64,000 bases of DNA from Mycoplasma sp. Pen4 (GTDB lineage: Bacteria > Bacillota_I > Bacilli_A > Mycoplasmatales > Metamycoplasmataceae): positions 496,001 to 560,000 of the forward strand of contig NZ_CP060691.1 in assembly GCF_014352955.1 (NCBI RefSeq). Reading direction: 5' to 3'. Below the pieces are notes generated by a model, which had not been told where the DNA came from, made no database searches, and worked only from the letters and a program-made list of their open reading frames with translations. The position numbers were made by a program, and so were the translations under genes. This document shows positions 1-11,284 of the stretch, one piece after another; position 1 is the stretch's first letter; the number at the start of each line of letters is the position of its first letter.

Positions 1-1036
1 TTAATGTTGTCACTAAGATAAATAATATTGAGACAATTAATGTTAAAGATTTTGTTGAATTGTTAATCTTTTTGACATTTTTAAGTCTATTAATAAATCC
101 ATAAACAACAATGACTAAGGCAAATCCAACAAATGATAATGCTCAATAAATATGTGCTGGTTCACGGTAGTTTAAAATACCATCTTTAGTTTGAATTAAG
201 AACATATTAATGAACATTCAAGCCATAAAGATACTTAAACTTACAATGTTAAATGTTTTAGCATTATTAAATAATGTTTTTAAGTAGTCTTTTCTATTAG
301 GAATTAATGTCAACATTGAAATGCGACCATATGCATAAATGATTAATAGTGTTAAAGCAATTATTAATAGGAAAATTGATAGTGCTGTATTTTCCTCGAA
401 GAAGTGCTTAACGTTGTTCATATTATTATTATTATTATTATTGAACAGGTCATTTGTATCAATGTTATTAACGAATAGAATCAATACAATATATGATCCA
501 ATCAATAAGATTAGTTTTGCTAAATCACTGATTATTAAATCACGACTGAATTTACGACTATTTGAATTAATTTTTCTAAAGAAAATTAAATATTTAACAT
601 CGTATAAGACATTTCATAAAACTAATACTAAAAACGGAATTGTCTTATATACAAGTGATATTGGTGTTAAAGTTTGTGTACTTAATAATAAATAAGTAGA
701 TGTTGCTACAATTGCTAAGTAACCAACATATCAGAGTGTCGATCATGCTTGATTTTGTTGATACCTATTTAAATTTCGATAAGCAAAATAGCTACTAAAG
801 ACAATTGGAAGAATCAGAATTATGAAGTTATAAATAACTACAAAATTTTGACCTTGCAATGAAATTGTTGTTGTATCAAATATTTTTGCATAACCTAAAT
901 CACTAGCACCAATTATGCTTTCCATGTTGAATAACACAAGAAGAAGCATAACAGTCAATGAAATGAAATTAATAAAAACTTTGATATTTTTAATGGCCAT
1001 TTGCGATAACTTAAAAGTTGATTTTGTTATTTTCAT
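1..1036 (-). CDS. Polytopic membrane protein, probable F1-like ATPase-associated (MSC_0624-like), partial
   Basis: About 345 N-terminal residues are present; the C terminus lies beyond the left edge. At least seven hydrophobic segments are spread over the visible part, with TGA-coded Trp throughout and no enzymatic motif. The ATG at 1036 is preceded by AGGAG that overlaps the stop codon of the MIB gene, so the two genes are translated in tandem. A run of seven AAT codons (421-441) gives a poly-Asn stretch in a loop near residue 200. Inference: in several mycoplasmas a membrane protein of the MSC_0624 type heads the type 3 F1-like ATPase cluster beside the immunoglobulin-binding system, and position and topology fit that. 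No sequence motif proves it; F1-like alpha/beta genes should follow to the left. Confidence 0.6.
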
Positions 1037-1051
1037 ATTAACCTTTTTCTC

Positions 1052-4000
1052 CTATTTTTTGACTATTATTCTTCCACCATAGCTTGATCCGAATCTTCCT
1101 CAAGCTTGTGTTCTACTTAAGAAATCAGCGTCTTCTTGTGAATCTACAATAATAGAATTGAATGTTTCTCTACCTGCTTCAAGTAATCCATAAAGACTTA
1201 AACCGAAGTTGTCTCCAATATCTCTAAAGCTACCTGTAAGGTGTAAAATGTTTGTGTCGTCATTATCAAATACTAATTTTGCACGATCTGGACCCCTTAG
1301 AACTAATGCCCCAAATTGACCAGGAACGATTTCTCCAAATGGTAATTGGAATTCTTGACCATCGTTGTGTAATTTAAGTTCACGGAAAACACGACGGTTT
1401 AATGGAATATCTTTAAGTGATTTTAAAGTTGGATTAAGACTTAAGTCAATGTATTTTGGTCATCCTTGATCACCTCATGAACCGTTGAATACTTTTCAAT
1501 CTTGGTGAACTCTTAAGATAATGTCAAATCCTTCTTTAATATCTTCAAAATTATCATGTCTTGAAGGTCTAATTGTATCAAATTGAATTGATGCACCACG
1601 TTTAGCTGGCGATGTATCTTCTCAACCTTTATTTAAACCACCTTCGTAAGGTACGAATGCTGTATTTTTGAATCCAACACCATCAATTCCTCAACGTTGT
1701 CTTCCTCTTATATCTGTATTTTGCATTGTTGTATAAACAGCAACTTCTTGTAAGTGAATATCTTTTAATCCCGCAATCGCAGAAGTATCTGTTGTTTCAA
1801 AGAACAATGTTACTTGTTGAATATTGCTTGGTATTTGAGATAAAAGATTTCTTAATGATTCGTTTTTGTCTCTAAGACCAATGTTGTTTACTCTAAGAAT
1901 TGTAACTTCTGGGTGTGCTTTAAGGATTTCAATAAATTTGTTGTATCCTTTTAAGTTTGAAGCATCTACTTCAAGTAAGAATTGATCTGGTTGACCCCTT
2001 GAAACATCATCTTTACCATTTGGTACATATTGGTAAACTCTTAAACCATCATCTTTTGAAGTTTGACGTCCTGTTCTAGGATCAAACTCATTTTGATTAC
2101 GTTCATAACTCTTAGTGATTTCATTAAATGTATCTGAGGCATCATATTTATTTCATCCAGGGAAATTGTTTTTAAGAATTTGTTCTGGATTACGGTCTCA
2201 TTTTGAGTTGAATTTAAGAACACGTTTTTTGTTATTTGAAATTGTACGGTTAAAGACTGGGTTGTCACCTTCATTTATGTAAGTGAAATGGAAACCAATA
2301 TCAAATCCTCATCCATTTCCGCTTACTTCGAAACTGATTTTTCTACCTTTTTGAGCTTCACTCTTAGCGATTTCTAATGCAGCTTCCATTTGTCTTTTCA
2401 TAATTTCTCTAAGTTGTTCTCTAGTGTATTGTGGTCCATCAAATTTAATTGTTGATTTACCATTTAATCATTTAGCGAACACTTCAAGTCATTCTGGATT
2501 ACGTTTATAAACTTCTTTATAAACATCTTTTAAGTTTTCTGCAGTGAAATCAACATTAGAATCAATTAATTTATTTAATTTATCAAATCTTTCTTGTTGA
2601 TCTTGAAGAATGAATTCTGATGGATTTACATCTTTTGGTTCTGGATATGAAGATTTCTTATCTGGAATATCTAGTGTGTCAGGATTAACATATGCACCTT
2701 GTTGACGTAAAACTTCAGAAACAGTTTTTTCATCTTTAGGTGTAACAGGTTCAGGTGTTACTTCAGGTTGTTTTGGTTTTTCAACTTGTTTTGGAACAAC
2801 TTGAATAATAGCACTTGAATCAATTGGGAATGTTTGTGCTTGACTTTTTGAACGTAATACATATCCATTTGGTACTAATTCTTGGATTTTTGGAACATTA
2901 TTGTCTGCAAAAGTACCATTTTTTGTTTCAACAACTTTTCCATCATACATAAATGTAATGCTATAGTAGTGAATTACACTATCTTTTTCAACAATAATAT
3001 CAATTGTTTTACCCAATTCAATAAGTGGTAATCCCCCACTTACATGGTAGCCTTTAGGTAGAAAATCTCTTCACTTAATTTCTTCAGTTGAGTTTTCTAC
3101 AGTTCTAAAGGTATGGCTTGCAATTTCGGTTCCATTGATAGTTTTAAAGATAATTTTTGTATCAACATATTTAACAATTTTTGAAACTAAAATTTTAGTA
3201 GTTTCACCTGGATTGTAAACAAATGGTCTGTCAGGATAAGCTAATTGATATCCTTTAGGTAAAATTGCAATTATGTCTTCTTTTGTAATTGTTTCATTGC
3301 TTAGTTTTGCAATAGAACGGTCTTGACCAACTTTTTCATTTGTTGCTACGTTAATGAACTCAAAAGTTGAAACAATGTTTAATTTATTAACATTAATTTG
3401 ATATGTATGATTGTTTTCATCTAATGTAATTACAGTATCTTGTGCTTGTGCGCCATCTTCAGGTTCAGCAATCACATATCCAGCTGGTAATAATGTTCTT
3501 TTAGCAGCGTCAATAGTTTGTCCTTTTTCCCCTGTAACTTGTCTTGTTGAAACGATTCTACCATTTCATAAGTAGTTAATTGTAATTGAAATAGGTTCTG
3601 AAATTTGAATTACAAATATCTTATTTGTCTTACCTGGTTGAATTGTTGGATTTTCTTTTGAAGCTAATTTATAACCTTTAGGAAGTCAATCTGGATCATA
3701 ATCAATTGCATCACCTTCATATGATTCAAAATTAACTGGTGTTCCAACCGATTGAGCTGTAACTTTATCAATAAATTCAATAAATGTTCTAACTAACTTT
3801 TTAATTGGTTTAACATAAATATCTGTGACACCACCAAGCGTTACTGTTACTTGTGAGTCTGGATCAGCTAATTCATAATTATCAGGCATGTAATTTGTAT
3901 AATCAATTGTTGCACCTTCTTCAGTAATAACTTTTTGACTTTTTACAATAACTTTTTCATTTGATTGTTTAATTTCAATAAAGTTAATTGTTGATGTAAC

Positions 4001-4897
4001 TTTTTGTTTGATTTTTTCAATAGTTATTTCTATATTTTTTGAATCTTCAGCAATTGGATATTCAAATTGTGCACCATCAGGTAATTTGTAACCTTCTGGT
4101 ATATATTTAATAATATTAAGGTTTTCACCTTCTTTAGTTTTAACTTCAACTGGTTTATCAATAATTGCACCGCTTGAATCTTTAAAACTTAAAGTTACAT
4201 TTACTTCTTTATGAACTTTAGCTACAAAGTATCTATTTGTAAAACCAATTTTGATACTTGTGTTTTGAGAATCTACCATTTCATAACCTTCTGGCACGAT
4301 AGCAGATAAATCAAATGTTGATGTAATTTCTGAATTTTGTTTTGTAACAGTCCCAACAACTGTTTCATCTGAATTGTTACCACTTAAATCAGTTGTAAAG
4401 AATACAAAACTAGTTTCACTATTTTGTTTCTCTGGTACAACTCAGATAATATTTTCTGGTGATCCTAATTGAGCATCTATTTTTTGACCATTTGGATATC
4501 TTTCAGGGTCAAAATTATAACCATTTGGAATTAGGTTTTGAATTTGCATTTGTAGCGCTTCATCAGATTGTGAATAAAACTCAATTTTCTTAACAACTTC
4601 TTTTGTCCCCGAGTTTTTAAAAATTAAAGTTGTTTTAACTTGAGAATCATCTTTTTTCGCTTTACCCTTATCCGCATTAACGTCAGTGTTCGATGAATAA
4701 GACGGTTGAAACGTTACAACTACTTTGCTAATTGTAGATTGCTTGTTGTCATTGTCATCAAGAACCTTCGTGTTATTTCTTTGTATATATTTATTCTTGA
4801 TACTATACACAGTCAATCCGGCAGCAGCAAGCGCAAGAATTCCACCAGATATTATGATAGCAGTTTTGATATATTTGAGTTTCTTAGCCTTAATCAT
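1052..4897 (-). CDS. Putative immunoglobulin-blocking virulence protein (MIB / Protein M family)
   Basis: 1281 residues. Residues about 11-33 form an uncleaved signal anchor. Nine repeats of roughly 75-80 residues follow to about residue 690, each with a (I/L)(V/I/L)P-x-GY-type signature (for example IPNGY, VPEGY, IPEGY, LPKGY, LPAGY, VPNGY), resembling MucBP-like beta domains. A Pro/Lys-rich linker at about 700-790 leads to the C-terminal region, with a GNGWGFDIGF segment, NPVFNRTI and a leucine-rich stretch (VTILRVNNIGL). These are typical of the mycoplasma immunoglobulin-blocking family related to Protein M. Known for the family: surface display and capture of antibody Fv regions. The usual partner, the MIP serine protease, is not next to it. 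AAGGAG precedes the ATG. The upstream region carries two palindromes that may regulate it. Confidence 0.82.
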
Positions 4898-5027
4898 ATT
4901 ATTGCTCTCCTTGTATTGTGTAGTTTGGTCTAATGTATATTAGATTACCTTGTTATTTATTTCTTTGAATTCTTACATAATTATTTTACTTAATACAAAA
5001 AAGAATTTTTTTCTTTATTATTAAAAT

Positions 5028-5058
5028 TTAATATATATACTTTAAGTATATATATTAA
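5028..5058. promoter_or_regulatory. Palindrome 1 upstream of the MIB gene
   Basis: Perfect 15-bp inverted repeat around one base; arm TTAATATATATACTT. It lies 131 bp upstream of the MIB start and shares its core TATATATACTT-N-AAGTATATATA with a second copy 69 bp away. No T-run makes it an obvious terminator, so a protein-binding operator is the likelier reading, but this is inference. Confidence 0.5.
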
Positions 5059-5095
5059 CATTTAAAACATTTTAATTTTGAATATCTTTAAAAAG

Positions 5096-5128
5096 TTGTA
5101 TATATATACTTAAAGTATATATATACAA
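5096..5128. promoter_or_regulatory. Palindrome 2 upstream of the MIB gene
   Basis: Perfect 16-bp inverted repeat around one base; arm TTGTATATATATACTT. Same core as palindrome 1. The stretch between MIB and pepO (4898-5292) holds no gene: only these two palindromes, the MIB promoter region and the pepO terminator. Confidence 0.5.
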
Positions 5129-5250
5129 AGAATATAAGAAAGATGGTGTGGTTTCTTATTAGTTATGGGTATTTATAAGTTAAAGAAAAACTTTTGTATC
5201 TATTTTGTAGGGTTAAACAGAATATGTTCTTTTCAATAAATCTGGATAAT

Positions 5251-5280
5251 AAAAAAACAACATCTTTTACAATGTTGTTT
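5251..5280 (-). terminator. Terminator of pepO
   Basis: Minus-strand hairpin with 9-bp arms AAACAACAT/ATGTTGTTT followed by seven T, 13 bp after the pepO stop. Confidence 0.8.
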
Positions 5281-5292
5281 AAAAATTCTAAA

Positions 5293-7206
5293 TTATCAAA
5301 TTTTAATTCTTTTATCTTTCGGTAAGAACATCTTATCTTCTTCTTGGATTTCGTATGTTTCTTGGAATAAATCTGAGTTCATTAATAATACATTTGCACG
5401 TTCTTTAGCAGGTGCATGAACATCTTGCTCTAATTGAATTTTAGCTGATGAATCTGACTGAATTTGTCTTCAGCATGTTGCTCAGTTTTCAAAGAAATCT
5501 TTTGGATTGAAATCTTTTTCTCTTGAAGCCGCTTCTAATGCACATGAGAACCCACCAATATCAGCAATGTTTTCTGAAACAGTTAATGTACCATTTACTT
5601 TTCCGTTTGGTGTAATTCTTGAATCATATAATGCAATAACGTCTTTTGTTTTTTCTTCAAATCTTGCTCTATCTTCATCTGTTCATCAATTGTTTAAACT
5701 TCCATTTTCATCAAATTGTGAACCATTGTTATCAAATGCGTGAGAAATCTCATGAGCGATAACTGCTCCAATTGCTCCATAGTTAGCTGATGATGATTGA
5801 TTTAAGCTATAGAATGGTTTTTGTAAGATTGCTGCTGGGAAAACAATGTGATTTGCGAATGGATGGAAGTATGCATTAACCATAGCAGGTGACATACCTC
5901 AGAATTTAGGATTTGTTTCTTTTAAGTATAATGAGAAATTATATTCAGTCATAATACGACCAAAGTTTTTAACATTTTCAAATAAGTTTGAACCATCTTC
6001 GTATGTTTTAACAATTAATTTTTCGTAGTATGGTCTGATTTCTTCAGGGTAACCAACCATTACACCTAATTTATTAAGTTTTGTAATTGCTTTTTGTTTT
6101 GTTGCTGGTGAAAGTCATGTATTTTCTTGTAAACGTTCTCTGTAAATGTCAATCATGCTATAAATCATGTGTTCAACATCTTTTTTAGCTTCTTCACCGA
6201 AGTATGTGTGAGCATAGTAAAGACCTAATGGCATACCATAGTAACGTTCTGCAACATCATATGCATATAAATCTAATTTACGTGCTTCTTTAATTTCATA
6301 TAAAGCTTGTCTATATTTGAAAGCAGTTAATCTAATATCTTCAGATAAGTAACCTGTAAGTGCTAACATGTTTTTAATAAAGCATAATGCTTTGTATCCT
6401 TCAAAGTTTTCATCACTATAAAGTTTATCTACCGCTTCAATATATCTTACATTTGTACATGCAATTTGTTTAACATCATCTTTAACTAATGAATTGGCAA
6501 TTTCTGAGATGTTAAATTGTTTTACAGTGTCTTTGTATCACTCGATGTCTTTTAAGTTGTATAAAGCCACGTAATCGGCCTTCTCAACGCTTGAAAGAAC
6601 ATATTCAACCACCTTAGCATCAAATTTGATTGCTTTTTTAATTAAATCTTGTGCTTCAGCTTGAGTTTTTCCGTATGAAACAAGTAATTCTTCAACTACA
6701 TCACTTCAAACTTTTAATAATTTTTCTTTTTGTTCTTGATCTTGATATTTTTCTTTACTTGGAAGGATTAATGATTGATCATCTAATCATAAAATTTTAA
6801 TTTTGTTGTTTACAAAATCTTCATCACATCCAAAAGATAAAGGCAAGTATGTATAACCTTCTTCAATTTCATATTTGTAGTAATTTTCTGAAATGTTTTT
6901 GAATGATGGAATTGCTAAAATATTATCTAAGAATTTTCTAACTGGTTCTCATCCAAGTTTTTTTCTAGTACCAGCATCTGCAACCATTTGATATAACTTT
7001 ACATATTCATGAATAAGTTTATCTTTTGGTAATTCTCTTTTACCTGATGCTCATTCAATAGTTAATGTTTTAAGTAATTTTTCTGTGTGTAAATCTATTT
7101 CACCAAATGCAGAAATACCTGAACGATCAGCAGGAATTTTTGTTGTTTGTAATCAATCATGATTTATGTAATCATGAAAGTCATCTTGTAATCTTGGTTT
7201 ATTCAT
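5293..7206 (-). CDS. pepO: M13 family zinc metallopeptidase
   Basis: 637 residues, normal for bacterial neprilysin-like PepO. The zinc site HEISH is at residues 485-489 inside AHEISHAF, the second zinc motif ENIADIGG follows about 60 residues later, and the substrate-binding NAY triplet (NAYFHP) is upstream. The N terminus lacks a signal peptide, so it probably acts in the cytoplasm on imported oligopeptides of up to a few dozen residues. Start ATG with AAGGAG 7 nt upstream; it ends with TGA-coded Trp then TAA. It stands alone between a promoter region and its own terminator. It is not the MIB-partner protease, which belongs to a serine protease family. Confidence 0.93.
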
Positions 7207-7374
7207 ATTTCTCCTTGTTTAAGTTTAATAATTAAATTATATTAGAAAAGCTATAACATTGCATAAAAGTAATAAATGTGGAATGAAATCCGAGCAATCA
7301 TATCTATAATTGTTTTTTATACTTTTGAAATTAACCTTTTATAACTTGAGCATAGTTTTATAAGTATCCGCAAA

Positions 7375-7414
7375 CAACAAAAAACACATCACTTAATAAC
7401 TAAAGCAATGTGTT
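7375..7414 (-). terminator. Terminator of the Met-sulfoxide reductase gene
   Basis: Minus-strand stem AACACAT/ATGTGTT with an 18-nt loop, followed by TTTTTGTTG. Confidence 0.65.
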
Positions 7415-7434
7415 AATATTTTTCTCATTTTAGA

Positions 7435-7884
7435 TTATTTGTTTAATAAACTTGCAAGTTTATTTTCTAATCATTCTACTAATTCTTTTAGATCATTTGT
7501 GAGTTGCTCATCAAATCTACTTAAAACTGGGGCATCAATATCTAAAACACCAAAAACTTGATCATTAATAATGATTGGTAAAACTATTTCTGATTTACTA
7601 TTTGCATCACATGCAATATGATCACTAAATGTGTGCACATCATCAACAACTACTGTTTTTCTAGTTGTAGCAGCATATCCGCAAACACCACGTGAAAATG
7701 GAATCATTGAGCAAGCAATTTTACCTTGGAATGTGTGTAGATATAATGTTTCTCCTTCTGCTAAATAAAATCCAACTCAATTTAAGTTATCTACTGTATC
7801 GTTTATGTATGCAGTTGTATTTGATAAAAGAGCATTAACTCTATTTTCTGCATCTAATAAGCTAATATATTCTTGTTTTTTCAT
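7435..7884 (-). CDS. msrC: Free methionine-(R)-sulfoxide reductase, GAF domain
   Basis: 149 residues, a single GAF domain as in E. coli YebR. The family's three-cysteine active site can be recognised: IACSM near residue 58, the Cys in GVCGYAA near 67, and the Cys in HIACDANSKSEIVLPI near 91. It reduces the R isomer of free methionine sulfoxide, an antioxidant job. The ATG at 7884 has no Shine-Dalgarno; TATAAT ends 6 nt upstream, so the mRNA is probably leaderless. Monocistronic, with its own terminator. Confidence 0.88.
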
Positions 7885-7950
7885 GCAAATATTATAATTA
7901 AAAACTCACTTTTTCAATTTTAAAAAAGTTTAAATATTAACTTTTGCATC

Positions 7951-7975
7951 AAAAAACACATTTAAGATAAATGTG
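7951..7975 (-). terminator. Terminator of lepA
   Basis: Minus-strand hairpin CACATTT/AAATGTG followed by six T, just after the lepA stop. Confidence 0.75.
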
Positions 7976-7986
7976 CCTTTTAGTAA

Positions 7987-9795
7987 TTATTTTTTAGGTT
8001 CAATATTGGTTTTTAAAACTGATAAAAATGCTTCTTGTGGGACTTCGATTGAACCAAGTTTTTTCATTCTTTTCTTACCTTCTTTTTGTTTTTTAAGAAG
8101 TTTTTGTCTACGTGTAGGGTCCCCACCATAAAGTTTCGCAGTAACATCTTTACGGAAAGCTTTAATTGTTTCACGTGCAATAATTTTTCCACCAATTGCT
8201 GCTTGCACAGGGACTTCGAAATTTTGACGAGGAATTGCATCTTTTAATTTAATACATAATTCACGTGATTGTTCTTGTGCTTTATCACGGTGACAAATAA
8301 TTGAGAAAGCATCAACTTTATCTCCATTTAAGAGAATATCAACTTTTACTAAATCACTTTCTCTGTATCCGATTCATTCATACTCAAATGACGCATATCC
8401 CTTTGTGGTAGATTTTAAACGATCGAAGAAGTCAAATACAGTTTCTGCTAATGGTAATTCATAAACAACCATTGTACGTTTTTGATCAACTGCTTCAAGT
8501 GTTTTGTAAATTCCACGTTTATTTTGACAAAGTTCCATAACATTACCAATAAATTCATTTGGAACAAAGATTGATGCTTCAACATAAGGTTCTTCAATTT
8601 TCTCGATAAATGTTCTATCTGGGAATAATGTTGGATTTGAAATCATTTCAATTGGTCCCTTTGTTGTAGTAACTTTGTACTCAACAGAAGGTGAAGTTGC
8701 AATGATACCAACTTTATACTCACGGTCTAATCTTTCTTGAAGAATTTCCATGTGTAACATTCCTAAGAATCCAACACGGAAACCAAAACCTAATGCTTTT
8801 GATGTTTCTTGTTCTCAAACAATTGATGAATCACTAAGTGAAATCTTTTCAAGACTTTCTTTTAGATCCATATAATCACGTGTGTCAATTGGATAAAATC
8901 CTGTAAAGACAACTGGCTTCATCTTTTTGTAACCAGGTAATGCTTTGTCAGTTGGTTTTTCAATTAAAGTAATTGTATCCCCAACATTAACCTCTTTAGC
9001 ATCTCTGATTGCTGCAGAAACTCATCCAACTTCACCAGCAACTAATTTATCTTTCTTGGTTTCATGTGGGTTTCTTACCCCTAAATCAATTACGTGGTAG
9101 TGGTTATCTTCATCAGTACGTGACATGAATTTGAAACGATCTCCAGTTTTTAATTCACCTTCAAAAACACGAATCAACATAACAACACCACGATATGGAT
9201 CAAAGTAACTATCAAAGATTAATGCTTTTAATGGTTTTGTATCATCTGCATCCTTTGGAGCAGGAATATATTCAACAATAGCATCAAGCAACTCTGGAAC
9301 CCCTAATCCTGTTTTAGCCGATACTAAAATAGCATTATCAGTTGGAATACCAATAACTTCTTCGATATCTGCTTTTACTCTTTCGACATCAGCACTTGGT
9401 AAGTCGATTTTATTAATAACAGGTAAAATCTCTAAATTGTTTTCTAAAGCTAAATAAACATTAGCTAAAGTTTGTGCTTCAATACCTTGAGTTGCATCTA
9501 CTAATAATAATGCACCTTCAGAAGCAGCAAGTGAACGAGATACCTCATATGTAAAGTCGACGTGACCAGGAGTGTCAATTAAGTGAAAAATATAATCCTT
9601 GTACTTAATTTGTACTGCATTTAATTTAATTGTAATTCCACGCTCTTGTTCTAAATCCATTGAATCAAGGAACTGAGCCTTAAGATCTCTATTCGCAACT
9701 GTGTTTGTAAGTTCCAAAATACGATCTGCTAATGTACTCTTTCCGTGATCGATGTGAGCGATAATTGAAAAGTTTCTAATCTTTGATTTATTCAT
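7987..9795 (-). CDS. lepA: Elongation factor 4 (back-translocating GTPase LepA)
   Basis: 602 residues, full family length. GTPase motifs in order: AHIDHGKST near residues 13-21, the RGITI switch, DTPGH and NKID. The C-terminal LepA domain ends in a Lys-rich stretch with [12 protein letters not shown], diagnostic for LepA rather than EF-G. It is a ribosome-associated GTPase that helps translation under ionic stress. The start ATG lacks a Shine-Dalgarno; a TATAAT box ends 7 nt upstream, suggesting a leaderless transcript. Divergent from the small RNA at 9853. Confidence 0.97.
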
Positions 9796-9852
9796 GATTT
9801 AAATTATATATAAAAAAATTTTGCATTCTTTAAAAATGTCTTATAATGTTAT

Positions 9853-9958
9853 CAGTGCTTTAGGAAACTAAAGAATGAGATATCTACAAGATATCGCTGC
9901 TTGCGGAATATAAAATCGCCTTTCACGTAATAATTTAAAAGCTCTTCGGAGCTTTTTC
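9853..9958 (+). ncRNA. Unassigned small RNA with its own promoter and terminator
   Basis: A TATAAT at 9842-9847, with TTGCAT 15 nt upstream, predicts a start near 9853. The RNA has a GAAA-capped 6-bp hairpin (CTTTAG/CTAAAG), a GATATC/GATATC hairpin with a 5-nt loop, and a strong terminator AAAAGCTC-TTCG-GAGCTTTTT at 9937-9955. It is about 105 nt long. A 12-codon ORF (9874-9912, starting MRYLQD, ending ACGI) sits inside it, without a good Shine-Dalgarno. I do not recognise it: the SRP RNA core, RNase P core and common riboswitch consensus sequences are absent. It faces the regulator gene, which has a separate promoter. Confidence 0.55.
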
Positions 9959-9994
9959 TTTTATTTTGAAATTAAGGTGTAATTTGTCGTTTTT

Positions 9995-10013
9995 TGCTTA
10001 AAAAGCATTTTTT
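9995..10013 (+). terminator. Second terminator-like hairpin downstream of the small RNA
   Basis: TGCTT-AAA-AAGCA followed by six T. The rest of the 9796-10219 interval outside the small RNA shows only A/T-rich sequence, including two AAAATGTGGAA copies near 10019 and 10064, and the regulator promoter. Confidence 0.4.
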
Positions 10014-10181
10014 GAGAAAAAATGTGGAAATCAAAAACATCTATTATTATGGTTTTTTGGTTAAAATGTGGAATTTTTATGTTAATTTTTCAACGTTATT
10101 TGTAGCACAAAATAATATTTTTTGTTGCATTTCCATAATAAAAAATGAATAAAAAAATATTAAAAAACTTTTTTGACTATG

Positions 10182-10198
10182 TGCAAAACGTTTTTGCA
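10182..10198. promoter_or_regulatory. Probable LacI-type operator
   Basis: TGCAAAACGTTTTTGCA is an imperfect palindrome with 7 of 8 pairs matching and a central CG, the style of LacI/GalR-family operators. It sits at the -35 position of the TATAAT at 10208-10213 that drives the regulator gene, so autorepression is likely. Confidence 0.55.
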
Positions 10199-10219
10199 TA
10201 AATTTAATATAATTAAATT

Positions 10220-11197
10220 ATGAAAAAACCAATATCATACAAAGATATTTCAGTTCTTGCTGGAGTTTCTATATCGACAATTAGTCGTTTCTACAATAAT
10301 GGTTACGTTTCTAAAAAAACTAGACAAAAAATCAGCGCCATTATTGATCAAAACGAATATGTTCCTAACCATGGTGCTCGTATCATCAAAGGTAAGGATA
10401 CTTCAGTTTTTGTTATTTCACCAATTTATGGACATAATTACTATAACCAAATCATCAACGGTATTATCGCTGCATGTATGAAATCAGGTCGTAGAGTGAC
10501 TACAACCTACACAAAGGACGAAACAAGAGATTATATAGAAACTGTTAGGTACGTTTTATCATGAAAACCAACATCTATCGTGTTGTTTGTTAATAAATAT
10601 GATCGTGAATTATTCACATATTTACGTAATGTTACAGATGTTTCAATTGTTGTATATGGACATGAAGTTCCTGGAGTTTCATGAATCACAACAGATGAAA
10701 AGAAAGCATTCTATGAGTTAACTAAGACTTTCATTGCTAAAACACCTATGGATCAAAAAGAAAAGAAATATATCTTTTTAGAAGATCAAAAGTTAACCGA
10801 TATTCAAAAAACAGAACGTTACGAAGGGTTTGAACAAGCTTGTCGTGATTTACAAGTTAATCATGCTAAATGTCAAGTTCATCCAAAAAGAAAACCAGAA
10901 GATATTAGTAACATTATTACTTATGCAAAAAACAACAAATATTGAAATGTAGTGTGTTCATCACATGAAACATTTGTTTCTTTATCAAACCGTTCAACTA
11001 AAAATACTTTACGTTTAACTGACATCGGTTATCAGTCAATTTATGACAATCTTAAAACATATGCAAGTAAAATTTTTATCGATTATCCACTAATCGGATT
11101 AGAAATTGAAAGAATGATTGAAACACAATTAAAAGATAATGAAGTTCAAACCAAAGTTGTTGAACTTGAATTAATTGATGGTGAGCAATCAAAATAG
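10220..11197 (+). CDS. LacI/GalR-family transcriptional regulator
   Basis: 325 residues. The N-terminal helix-turn-helix is clear: YKDISVLAGVSISTISRFYNN at residues about 7-27, then the hinge-type NYVPN-like segment NEYVPNHGARIIKG. The remaining 270 residues form the periplasmic-binding-protein-like effector domain. The effector is unknown; in mycoplasmas such regulators usually sense sugars. No sugar operon is adjacent, since the next gene is a K+ channel, so the target may be elsewhere or only itself. The start follows TATAAT by 6 nt without a Shine-Dalgarno (leaderless). Confidence 0.85.
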
Positions 11198-11209
11198 TGA
11201 GAAAGAACC

Positions 11210-11236
11210 AAAAGCGCTTAATCCAAGCGTTTTTTG
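11210..11236 (+). terminator. Terminator of the LacI-type regulator
   Basis: Stem AAAGCGCTT/AAGCGTTTT (one G-U pair) followed by a T-run. Confidence 0.75.
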
Positions 11237-11284
11237 TTTTGATAAAACTATAAAATCTACCTTAGAATTAAATATAATATAGTT

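Noticed and set aside
421..441. AAT run as an on/off phase-variation switch
   Set aside because: Unit length is three, so changes keep the frame; only loop length can vary.
339..695. Plus-strand ORF over the left-edge membrane gene
   Set aside because: Shadow of the minus-strand gene, low-complexity Leu/Ser composition.
1052..4897. Several separate genes or a degraded pseudogene in the MIB region
   Set aside because: All breaks are TGA codons, read as Trp in this organism; there is no TAA, TAG or frameshift.
9853..9958. Signal recognition particle RNA or tracrRNA
   Set aside because: The conserved SRP core (GGUCAG ... GGAAGCAGC) is absent. A tracrRNA would need a CRISPR repeat to pair with, and no cas gene or array is in the window.
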